From a bacterium (GTDB lineage Bacteria; Ratteibacteria; UBA8468; B48-G9; JAFGKM01), in NCBI GenBank assembly GCA_021160565.1, contig JAGHCG010000106.1, forward strand, positions 1 through 5,113: a stretch of DNA of 5,113 nucleotides, read 5' to 3'. A program made the position numbers and the translations under genes. The notes beneath the pieces were generated by a model, which was not told the DNA's origin, searched no databases, and was given only the letters and a program-made list of their open reading frames with translations. Every line of letters starts with the position of its first letter. The stretch's first letter is position 1. Below, piece after piece: positions 1 through 5,113 of the stretch.

Positions 1-218
1 CCTTTTGAAGCACTGTATCTGTGGGCTTTTATATCATCTGCCACCTCTTTAAGTTTTTCAATAACAGGTTTTGGAGGGGGTTTATCAGGGTTGCCCATAC
101 CAAGGTCAATAATATCCTTTCCCTCTCTTCTAAGTTTAAGTTTTCTGGCATTTATCTCCTGAAACATATAAGGTGGAAGATTTCTTATCCTTTCTGACTG
201 TATTCTTTCTTTATCCAT
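1..218 (-). CDS. Class I/II PLP-dependent aminotransferase, N-terminal part (cut by left edge)
   Basis: The first 72 codons of a cytosolic fold-type I aminotransferase; the rest, including the PLP-binding lysine, lies beyond the left edge. Visible motifs are RIRNLPPYMF (residues 10-19), DIIDLGMGNPD (35-45) and HRYSASKG (66-73). This N-terminal pattern is typical of the AlaC/alanine transaminase and LL-diaminopimelate aminotransferase-like group, in which the GNPD loop and the Tyr-Ser-x-S-[RK]-G segment lie near the active site. The start at 218 is preferred because the LPPY motif then sits at the usual distance from the N-terminus and because a sigma70-type promoter ends exactly 6 nt before this ATG. 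There is no Shine-Dalgarno at normal spacing, so the transcript is probably leaderless. It diverges from tyrS. The family is fairly certain; the substrate (alanine, aspartate or LL-diaminopimelate) cannot be decided from this fragment. Confidence 0.9.
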   Translation of the reverse strand, partial: MDKERIQSERIRNLPPYMFQEINARKLKLRREGKDIIDLGMGNPDKPPPKPVIEKLKEVADDIKAHRYSASK

Positions 219-224
219 GCTTTA

Positions 225-253
225 ATTTTAATTTCCCCTTTCCTTCCTGTCAA
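225..253 (-). promoter_or_regulatory. Sigma70-type promoter of the aminotransferase gene, leaderless layout
   Basis: On the minus strand a perfect -35 TTGACA (253-248) is followed by a 17-bp spacer and a -10 TAAAAT (230-225, 5 of 6 consensus bases). Six bases (TAAAGC) then lead to the ATG at 218, so the predicted +1 is the A of the start codon. Just upstream of the -35, the stretch AAAAAAGAA (266-258, about -48 to -40) resembles the proximal UP-element half-site. The only purine-rich run before the gene (AAAGGGG) lies inside the promoter spacer, too far upstream to be a Shine-Dalgarno and not predicted to be transcribed. The promoter call rests on sequence match; the start site is inferred. 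Confidence 0.75.
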
Positions 254-278
254 TTTCTTCTTTTTTAAGAGTATTTTC

Positions 279-307
279 TTGACTGAGTAAGGGATGTCAA
301 GTAAAAT
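279..307 (+). promoter_or_regulatory. Sigma70-type promoter of tyrS and the downstream gene cluster
   Basis: The -35 TTGACT (279-284, 5 of 6) is separated by exactly 17 bp from the -10 TAAAAT (302-307, 5 of 6). The predicted transcription start is A314, or possibly A317, which is the first base of the tyrS ATG. The leader would therefore be 0-3 nt, which fits the absence of any Shine-Dalgarno before tyrS. It is arranged back-to-back with the aminotransferase promoter, the two -35 elements being 25 bp apart. It is the only strong promoter I see for the rightward genes. Confidence 0.72.
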
Positions 308-316
308 TCTTTTACC

Positions 317-1531
317 ATGAAGGCAGAAATTGAAAGACAGATTGAAATAATAAAGAGAAACACGGTTGAAATTATTGAAGAGGAAGAACTGAGAGAGAAA
401 ATAAAAAAATCTCTTCAAACCAATACTCCTCTTAAAGTTAAATATGGTATTGACCCCACTGCTCCTGATATTCACCTTGGACATACTGTTCCGATAAAAA
501 AATTAAGAGATTTCCAAATTCTTGGGCACAGAATACTTTTTCTTATAGGAGATTTCACAGCAAGAATAGGAGACCCTACAGGAAGAAAAGAAACAAGACC
601 AATTCTTTCAGTTGAGGAAATAAACAGAAATCTTACCAGATACAAGGAGCAGGTGGGTAAAATACTTGACCTTGAAAAAACAGAATTTGTGTACAATTCC
701 CACTGGTTATCAAAACTTTCACTTGAAGAACTGATAAAACTTACTTCCATCTTCACAATTGCCCAGATTCTTGAGAGAGAGGATTTTACAATGAGATACC
801 AGAGTAGAAAACCAATATATCTTCATGAATTTCTTTATCCTCTTTTACAGGGATATGATTCTTATATACTTGAAGCAGATATTGAGATAGGAGCAACAGA
901 ACAAAAGTTTAACCTTCTTGCTGGCAGAACCATTCAGGAAGCACTTGGACAGTCAAAGCAGGTTGTAATTACAATGCCAATTCTTGTTGGAACTGATGGA
1001 AAACTCAAAATGAGCAAATCTTATAATAATCATATACCAATAGAGACAACTCCCGAGGATATGTTTGGAAAGATTATGTCAATCCCAGATGATATTATGG
1101 AAGATTACTTTTCCATCCTTACAGATATTTCTCCGGATATCTACAAAAAGAAAATAAAAGAAAATCCAAGAGATGCAAAATCTTTACTTGCAAGAGAGAT
1201 TGTAAAGGAATATTTTGGAGAAAGTAAAGCAGAGGAGGTTGAAAAAGAATTTATTAAAGTTTTCAGAGAAAAGAAAGCACCTTCTGATATTCCTGAGTTT
1301 GAAGTTCCTGCAAATTTGATTGATGAGGAAGGAAAAGTTTTACTGGTTGAACTTGTTTCTTCTTCTGGGCTTGTAAGTTCAAAATCAGAAGCAAAAAGAT
1401 TGATTACACAGAATGCAGTTAAAATTGAAGGGAAAGTTATCAATGACCCTTACCAGAAAGTTGAAATTAAAGAGGGTGAAATTTTAAAAATTGGTAAAAG
1501 GAGATTTGTGAAAATTAAAAAGGGGAAATGA
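317..1531 (+). CDS. tyrS: Tyrosyl-tRNA synthetase
   Basis: Cytosolic class I aminoacyl-tRNA synthetase that activates tyrosine with ATP and charges tRNA-Tyr. The Rossmann catalytic core contains the HIGH-type motif HLGH (residues 53-56, in DPTAPDIHLGH), GDFTARIGDPTGR (78-90), the tyrosine-pocket segment QGYDS (178-182) and a canonical KMSKS loop (231-235). An S4 RNA-binding domain occupies roughly 338-402. The 404-residue length and the ATEQKFNLLAGR block match the bacterial TyrRS subgroup with a strict KMSKS, rather than the E. coli type. Where many relatives have GGTDQ this protein reads GATEQ (192-196), a conservative change near the tyrosine pocket. The ATG at 317 is the only sensible start: an in-frame TAA lies at 302-304. 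No Shine-Dalgarno precedes it, and a promoter ends 9 nt upstream, suggesting leaderless translation. Its stop overlaps the aldolase start. Confidence 0.97.
   Translation: MKAEIERQIEIIKRNTVEIIEEEELREKIKKSLQTNTPLKVKYGIDPTAPDIHLGHTVPIKKLRDFQILGHRILFLIGDFTARIGDPTGRKETRPILSVEEINRNLTRYKEQVGKILDLEKTEFVYNSHWLSKLSLEELIKLTSIFTIAQILEREDFTMRYQSRKPIYLHEFLYPLLQGYDSYILEADIEIGATEQKFNLLAGRTIQEALGQSKQVVITMPILVGTDGKLKMSKSYNNHIPIETTPEDMFGKIMSIPDDIMEDYFSILTDISPDIYKKKIKENPRDAKSLLAREIVKEYFGESKAEEVEKEFIKVFREKKAPSDIPEFEVPANLIDEEGKVLLVELVSSSGLVSSKSEAKRLITQNAVKIEGKVINDPYQKVEIKEGEILKIGKRRFVKIKKGK
1521..1525 (+). promoter_or_regulatory. Shine-Dalgarno of the class II aldolase gene, bears on the start codon
   Basis: AGGGG lies inside the last codons of tyrS. 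It is 2 nt from the ATG at 1528 and 5 nt from a second, in-frame ATG at 1531. The second spacing is the more usual, so translation may begin at 1531 and the protein would lose only its first Met. Confidence 0.6.
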
Positions 1532-2190
1532 TGAGGGAAAAAGAAATAAGAGAGAAATTGAGTTATTATGGGAAAAAACTGGTTGAGAAAAATCTTGTTG
1601 CAGGACCTGGTGGAAATATAAGTGCAAGGGAAGGAGATTATGTTTTCCTTTCTCCAAGTGGATTTTTTCTTGACGAAATTGGAGAGAAAGAATGGGTTAA
1701 AGTAAATCTAAAAACAGGGAAAATTTATGGAGATTTAAGACCAACCTGTGAAATTTCAATGCATCTTGGAATATATCTGGAAAGAAAAGAAATAAAAGCA
1801 GTTTTTCATACACATCCTCCCTTCACAGTGGGACTTATTTCAGCAGGTGTGGAATTAAAACCTGTTTTTCCAGATTTTGTTGCTGTTCTTGGGAGAAAAG
1901 TTCCTGTTGTTGATTATGTTGTTCCTGGGGGTGAAGAGATAAGAAAAGCAGTGGTAAAGGAAATAAAGAAATTCAATGTGGTGCTTCTCAAAAATCATGG
2001 AGTGGTGTGTATTGGAGAAACTTTAAAGGAAGCATATGCCAGAAGTTTAATAGTTGAGGAAGCAGCAAAAACAATTCTTTCTGGTATTATCGCAGGGAAA
2101 TTGAGGTATTTAACAAATAAAGAAGTGGAAGAAATAGAAAATCTTGAAGTTGAAGATTACAGAAAAAACCTTCTTAAAAAAACTGAATAA
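1528..2190 (+). CDS. Class II aldolase/adducin-family protein (FucA-like), substrate unknown
   Basis: A 220-residue cytosolic, zinc-dependent enzyme of the family that includes L-fuculose-1-phosphate aldolase, L-ribulose-5-phosphate 4-epimerase and methylthioribulose-1-phosphate dehydratase. The metal site is intact: HTH (His94, His96) and KNHG (His157), with Glu75 of the TCE motif where FucA has its catalytic glutamate. Phosphate-binding loops are visible as GPGGNIS (26-32) and SPSG (42-45). The usual SSE/TSE triplet before the catalytic glutamate reads TCE (73-75). The length is typical of FucA-type aldolases. The start is given as the outermost ATG (1528), which overlaps the tyrS stop by 4 nt; the Shine-Dalgarno spacing favours the adjacent ATG at 1531. 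It lies between tyrS and folP, neither of which suggests a substrate; the sugar kinase further downstream hints at sugar-phosphate cleavage. Family certain, reaction open. Confidence 0.92.
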   Translation: MMREKEIREKLSYYGKKLVEKNLVAGPGGNISAREGDYVFLSPSGFFLDEIGEKEWVKVNLKTGKIYGDLRPTCEISMHLGIYLERKEIKAVFHTHPPFTVGLISAGVELKPVFPDFVAVLGRKVPVVDYVVPGGEEIRKAVVKEIKKFNVVLLKNHGVVCIGETLKEAYARSLIVEEAAKTILSGIIAGKLRYLTNKEVEEIENLEVEDYRKNLLKKTE

Positions 2191-2192
2191 AA

Positions 2193-3026
2193 ATGGTCTG
2201 GAAAATAAGAGATGAAATTCTTCAAATAAAAAGACCTTTTATTATGGGCATTCTAAATGTAACTCCTGATTCCTTTTATGATGGTGGAAGATATTTTAAC
2301 TTTGATAAAGCAATTGAAAGGGCAAAGGAAATGGAAAAAGAGGGAGCAGATATAATAGATGTTGGTGGAGAATCCTCAAGACCTGGAAGTGAACCTGTCA
2401 GCGAAGAAGAGGAAATTAGAAGAGTTGTACCTGTTATAAAGACTCTTGTTGATGAGTTGAATATTCCTGTATCCTGTGATACATACAAGTCAAAAGTTGC
2501 AGAGAAAGCAATTGAAAGTGGAGCAAAAATAATTAATGACATTTCTGCTTTCCGTTTTGATGAAAAACTTTTTGATGTTGTTAAGAATTCAGGATGTGGA
2601 TATGTTTTAATGCATATGAAAGGAACTCCAAGAGATATGCAAAAATCTCCATACTATGAAGATGTAATAGGCGAAATTCACAGATTTTTTGAAGAGAAAA
2701 TAAAATTTATTGCTGAAAATGGAATGGAGATTGAAAGAGTGGTGATTGACCCTGGAATTGGATTTGGAAAAAGAGTTGAAGATAATTTGATGATATTAAA
2801 AAATCTTGATAGATTTACTGATTTTAATAGACCAATTCTTATAGGGACTTCAAGAAAATCCTTTATTGGGAAAATACTTGATGTGGATACAGAAGAGAGA
2901 ATGGAAGGAACAATTTCTTCCAATGTTTATTCCTTACTTAAAGGAGCCAGGATTTTCAGAGTTCATGATGTGAAGGAAACAAAAAGAGCGCTTATGGTAG
3001 CAGAAGCAATTGAAAAAGTACAATAG
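2193..3026 (+). CDS. folP: Dihydropteroate synthase
   Basis: Cytosolic TIM-barrel enzyme that condenses 6-hydroxymethyl-7,8-dihydropterin diphosphate with p-aminobenzoate to give 7,8-dihydropteroate in folate synthesis. All family signatures are present: MGILNVTPDSF (residues 18-28, first DHPS signature), DVGGESSRPG (56-65, second signature), DTYKS (96-100), INDISA (114-119), MHMKGTPRDMQ (140-150), DPGIGFGK (186-193), IGTSRKSFIG (217-226) and the phosphate-binding RVHDV (256-260). At 277 residues it is a normal single-domain DHPS, not fused to HPPK. The start is 2 nt after the aldolase stop, with no recognisable Shine-Dalgarno in the A-rich stretch before it, so translation is probably coupled to the aldolase by reinitiation. 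The ATG is supported by the family's usual N-terminal distance to the NVTPDSF motif. No other folate gene is in the window. Confidence 0.97.
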   Translation: MVWKIRDEILQIKRPFIMGILNVTPDSFYDGGRYFNFDKAIERAKEMEKEGADIIDVGGESSRPGSEPVSEEEEIRRVVPVIKTLVDELNIPVSCDTYKSKVAEKAIESGAKIINDISAFRFDEKLFDVVKNSGCGYVLMHMKGTPRDMQKSPYYEDVIGEIHRFFEEKIKFIAENGMEIERVVIDPGIGFGKRVEDNLMILKNLDRFTDFNRPILIGTSRKSFIGKILDVDTEERMEGTISSNVYSLLKGARIFRVHDVKETKRALMVAEAIEKVQ

Positions 3027-3028
3027 GC

Positions 3029-3041
3029 CAAACCTGGTTTG
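3029..3041 (+). repeat. Short near-perfect palindrome between folP and ruvX
   Basis: CAAACC-T-GGTTTG has two 6-base arms around one central base, starting 3 nt after the folP stop. In RNA it could form a 5-bp stem with a CUG loop, extended by two further G-C pairs (3026-3027 with 3043-3044) beyond one mismatch. There is no U-run after it, so it is not a typical intrinsic terminator. It ends 4 nt before the ruvX Shine-Dalgarno. Confidence 0.4.
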
Positions 3042-3045
3042 TCCC

Positions 3046-3050
3046 GGAGG
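3046..3050 (+). promoter_or_regulatory. Shine-Dalgarno of ruvX
   Basis: A perfect GGAGG core (within CCGGAGGAAGG) lies 8 nt before the ATG at 3059. It is one of the strongest ribosome-binding sites in the window and fixes the ruvX start. Confidence 0.85.
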
Positions 3051-3058
3051 AAGGAACA

Positions 3059-3490
3059 ATGAGGATATTATGTATTGATGTAGGAGAAAAAAGGATAGGA
3101 GTGGCGATAAGTGATGAAGAGAAAATTATTGCCAGAGGTCTTGGAACAATAGAAAGAGGGAAAGGAGAGGTAAAAAAAATAAAGGAAATAATTGAAAAAT
3201 ACAATGTGGAGAAAATAGTTTTTGGTCTTCCTTTACGGCTTGATGGTTCAATAAGTTCACAGACAGAAAAAACGATTGCTTTCATTTCAAAATTAAAAGA
3301 AGAGATTTCTTTACCTTTTATTCCATGGGATGAAAGATTAAGTTCCAGACAGGCAGAGACAATTTTACTTGAAGCAGATTTAAGCAGAAAAAAGAGAAAA
3401 AAATTGATTGATAAACTCTCCGCCCAAATAATTTTACAGAATTATCTTGATTCGATGAGGAGTAATATTTCAGAAGAAGATGAATTATAA
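3059..3490 (+). CDS. ruvX: RuvX/YqgF family pre-16S rRNA nuclease (putative Holliday junction resolvase)
   Basis: A small RNase H-fold protein of 143 residues, the usual length for YqgF/RuvX. The family acts in 5'-end maturation of 16S rRNA and was first annotated as a putative Holliday junction resolvase from its similarity to RuvC. Visible signatures are CIDVGEKRIGVAISD (residues 5-19, with the catalytic Asp7), FGLPLRLDGS (55-64), WDERLSS (90-96) and IDKLSAQIILQNYLD (117-131, with Asp118). The conserved acidic residues of the active site therefore appear intact. The start is set by a strong GGAGG 8 nt upstream. The gene follows folP after a 32-nt gap, and its last 11 nt overlap the start of the PfkB kinase gene, implying co-transcription. 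The C-terminus is acidic (SEEDEL), which is unremarkable. Confidence 0.95.
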   Translation: MRILCIDVGEKRIGVAISDEEKIIARGLGTIERGKGEVKKIKEIIEKYNVEKIVFGLPLRLDGSISSQTEKTIAFISKLKEEISLPFIPWDERLSSRQAETILLEADLSRKKRKKLIDKLSAQIILQNYLDSMRSNISEEDEL

Positions 3491-4328
3491 AGTTGCAGTT
3501 TTTGGAGAAGTTCTCTGGGATATTATTGAAGGGAAGGAATATATTGGAGGAGCACCTTTCAATCTTGCCTGCCATCTTAAAAAACTTGGTGTGGATGTGA
3601 TATTCATTTCTGCAGTTGGAAATGATGAGAGGGGCAAAAAAGTTTTTGAAGTTATGGAGAAATATGGGATTGGAAAAGAATTTAGAAAGGTTGAAGGAAT
3701 ACCTACAGGAGTTGTTGATGTTGAAATTAAAGAAGAAGGACCTTCCTATACCATAAGATATCCTTCAGCATGGGATTATATAAAACTTTCTCCAGATAAA
3801 ATTGAAAAATTGAGAGAAGAAAAAGTAAAAATATTCTGTTTTGGAACACTTGCTTTGAGGTCAGAAGTTTCCTATAAAACTTTTCTCTCATTACTTTCAT
3901 TTCTAAATGATTGTGAAAAATTCTGTGATATAAATCTCAGAAAACCATTTTATACAGAAGATAAAATTAAAATATGTCTTCAACACACTGATATTCTTAA
4001 ATTGAATGAAGAGGAATTGATGATTTTAAAAAAGATTTTCAATTTCCATGGAAGAAGAGAAGAGATTATGAGAAGGATATCAGAAAAATTCAATATTAAA
4101 ATGGTGTGTACAACTCTTGGAGAAAATGGAGCAGTTCTTTTAAAAAATGGAGCAATTTTTTCTGTTCCAGGAATAAAAGTTGATGTAGTTGATACTGTAG
4201 GAGCTGGAGATGCCTTTTCTGCTGGATTTATAAAAGCATATCTTGATGGATTTGGTGGAAAAGAGATTTTAAATTTTGCAAATAAACTTGGAGCATTTGT
4301 TGCTTCAAAAAGGTCTGCACTTCCATAA
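3480..4328 (+). CDS. PfkB-family carbohydrate kinase, fructokinase-like
   Basis: A 282-residue ribokinase-fold sugar kinase that transfers phosphate from ATP to a sugar hydroxyl in the cytosol. Motifs in order: GEVLWD (residues 9-14), GGAPFNLA (23-30, N-terminal substrate site), SAVGNDERG (44-52), PTGVVDVEI (75-83), YPSAWDYI (94-101), DINLRKPFY (150-158), KLNEEEL (174-180), TLGENGA (212-218) and DTVGAGDAFSAGF (238-250), the C-terminal PfkB signature with the anion hole and catalytic base Asp244. GEVLWD, GGAP and the AWD motif are hallmarks of the fructokinase-type branch of the family, so fructose or a similar hexose is the best guess; other sugars cannot be excluded. The start overlaps ruvX by 11 nt and has only a weak GAAG-type Shine-Dalgarno, suggesting translational coupling. 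The GH38 mannosidase follows, which supports a role in sugar use. Confidence 0.92.
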   Translation: MNYKVAVFGEVLWDIIEGKEYIGGAPFNLACHLKKLGVDVIFISAVGNDERGKKVFEVMEKYGIGKEFRKVEGIPTGVVDVEIKEEGPSYTIRYPSAWDYIKLSPDKIEKLREEKVKIFCFGTLALRSEVSYKTFLSLLSFLNDCEKFCDINLRKPFYTEDKIKICLQHTDILKLNEEELMILKKIFNFHGRREEIMRRISEKFNIKMVCTTLGENGAVLLKNGAIFSVPGIKVDVVDTVGAGDAFSAGFIKAYLDGFGGKEILNFANKLGAFVASKRSALP

Positions 4329-4364
4329 AAAAATATAGATGGATTTTGAAACAACATTTTTACC

Positions 4365-4371
4365 GGGAGGG
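4365..4371 (+). promoter_or_regulatory. Shine-Dalgarno of the GH38 gene
   Basis: GGGAGGG lies 5 nt before the ATG at 4377 and decides the mannosidase start. It is a strong site despite sitting in an otherwise A/T-rich 48-nt gap. Confidence 0.85.
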
Positions 4372-4376
4372 AAAAA

Positions 4377-5113
4377 ATGAAGAAAATTCATCTGATTCCA
4401 AATGCTCATATTGATCCTGTCTGGCTGTGGGAATGGGAAGAGGGATACAGTGAAGTTCTCCATACCTGTGAGTTTCTTGTAAAACTTATGAATGAAGAAA
4501 AATCTCTCACATTTACAAGAAGCAGTGCCTGTTGTTATCTATGGATTGAAGAGGCTGACAAAAGACTTTTTGAGAAAATAAAAAAACTTGTAAAGGAAAA
4601 GAGATGGTTTATTGCAGGTCCATGGTGGGTTCAAAGCGATTGCAATATTCCTTCAGGAGAAAGTTTTATCAGACATTGCCTTTATGGGAAAAATTATTTT
4701 AAACAAAAATTTGGAATTGATGTGAAAGTTGGATATAACCCTGATTCATTCGGACATAATGGAAATTTGCCACAGATTCTTAAAAAAAGCGGGATAGATT
4801 TTTATCTCTTTTGCAGACCAGCAAAGCATGAGAAAAAACTCCCTCAAGTTTTCTGGTGGGAAGGTCCTGACGGTTCAAAAATTCTTGCCTGCCGACCTCC
4901 TTTCCATTACAACTCAACTGATGAAACCCTTGAGAAGAAGGTGAGAAATGTTGCGAAAAGTTTTTATGGTGATTTAAAAGATGTTATATGTATGATTGGA
5001 TTTGGTAATCACGGAGGAGGTCCTACAAGAAGGAGTATTGAAATAATCAAGAAACTGCAAAAAGATGAAAACCTGCCAGATATTATTTACAGCACTCCCT
5101 ATAGATTCTTCAG
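4377..5113 (+). CDS. Glycoside hydrolase family 38 alpha-mannosidase, N-terminal part (cut by right edge)
   Basis: The first 245 residues of a GH38 enzyme, a retaining zinc-dependent alpha-mannosidase; full members usually run to 800-1000 residues, so most of the protein lies beyond the window. The N-terminus NAHIDPVWLW (residues 9-18) carries the zinc-binding His-x-Asp pair (His11, Asp13). GYNPDSFGHNGNLPQIL (119-135) contains the expected catalytic nucleophile Asp123, which is also a zinc ligand in the family. FGNHGGGPT (209-217) is a further motif common in bacterial GH38 proteins. GPWWVQSDCNIPSGESFIRH (81-100) is also family-typical. No signal peptide is visible, so the enzyme is probably cytosolic and would act on imported oligosaccharides. 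The start is fixed by GGGAGGG 5 nt upstream. It lies 48 nt downstream of the PfkB kinase. Linkage specificity, and whether it acts on mannosylglycerate, N-glycan or other alpha-mannosides, cannot be told from this part. Confidence 0.94.
   Translation, partial: MKKIHLIPNAHIDPVWLWEWEEGYSEVLHTCEFLVKLMNEEKSLTFTRSSACCYLWIEEADKRLFEKIKKLVKEKRWFIAGPWWVQSDCNIPSGESFIRHCLYGKNYFKQKFGIDVKVGYNPDSFGHNGNLPQILKKSGIDFYLFCRPAKHEKKLPQVFWWEGPDGSKILACRPPFHYNSTDETLEKKVRNVAKSFYGDLKDVICMIGFGNHGGGPTRRSIEIIKKLQKDENLPDIIYSTPYRFF

Noticed and set aside
308..316. A T-box or other riboswitch leader before tyrS
   Set aside because: The gap between the divergent genes is only 98 bp, is filled by the two promoters, and leaves a predicted leader of 0-3 nt.
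185..484. Minus-strand frame of 99 codons across the tyrS start and the divergent promoter region
   Set aside because: It overlaps the certain 5' ends of both flanking genes, is low-complexity (Phe, Leu, Lys), and resembles no family I know.
3010..3038. A promoter for ruvX using TTGAAA at 3010-3015
   Set aside because: The hexamer at 17-bp spacing is CCTGGT, which does not resemble a -10 element.
3024..3058. Intrinsic terminator after folP
   Set aside because: The stem is short and no run of T follows it; a Shine-Dalgarno and ruvX follow immediately instead.
4297..4340. A separate promoter for the GH38 gene at the end of the kinase gene (TATAGA near 4334, TTGTTG near 4297)
   Set aside because: No -35/-10 pair has acceptable spacing: the position 17 bp upstream of TATAGA reads AGGTCT.
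472..4357. Other minus-strand open frames of 81-125 codons opposite tyrS, folP, ruvX and the kinase gene
   Set aside because: They are antisense shadows of well-supported genes, rich in Ser, Ile, Phe and Leu as expected when AT-rich coding sequence is read backwards, with no recognisable motifs.

Overview
This is an AT-rich, tightly packed bacterial chromosome segment with seven protein-coding genes. One runs leftward off the left edge (a class I/II aminotransferase). Six run rightward: tyrS, a class II aldolase, folP, ruvX, a PfkB sugar kinase, and a GH38 alpha-mannosidase cut by the right edge. Arginine is mostly AGA and the proteins are rich in Lys, Glu and Ile. Bacterial-type TyrRS, DHPS and RuvX and sigma70-like promoters point to a bacterium. 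The combination would suit an uncultured, perhaps thermophilic lineage, but nothing here fixes the phylum. I see no RNA gene, insertion sequence, CRISPR array or phage feature.

Layout. Positions 1-218 (minus) hold the first 72 codons of the aminotransferase. Positions 219-316 are the only real intergenic region and carry two back-to-back promoters with the same architecture (TTGAC[A/T], 17-bp spacer, TAAAAT). Each is placed so that transcription should begin at or within about 3 nt of the start codon, so the aminotransferase and tyrS both look leaderless. Neither has a Shine-Dalgarno sequence. From tyrS rightward the genes overlap or are separated by 2-48 nt, with no terminator visible, so all six could be co-transcribed from the tyrS promoter. 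Within that unit the aldolase, ruvX and mannosidase genes have clear Shine-Dalgarno sequences, whereas folP has none and the kinase gene only a weak one.

Function. The left half of the unit is housekeeping (tRNA charging, folate synthesis, 16S rRNA maturation) with a class II aldolase of unknown substrate inserted between tyrS and folP. The right half turns to carbohydrate use: a fructokinase-like PfkB kinase followed by a GH38 alpha-mannosidase. The aldolase, kinase and mannosidase could serve sugar catabolism, but this is inferred from position only.

I did not find a convincing previously undescribed system. The observation most worth following up is the pair of divergent, apparently leaderless promoters at 219-316. 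All other genes belong to recognisable families with their key motifs intact.
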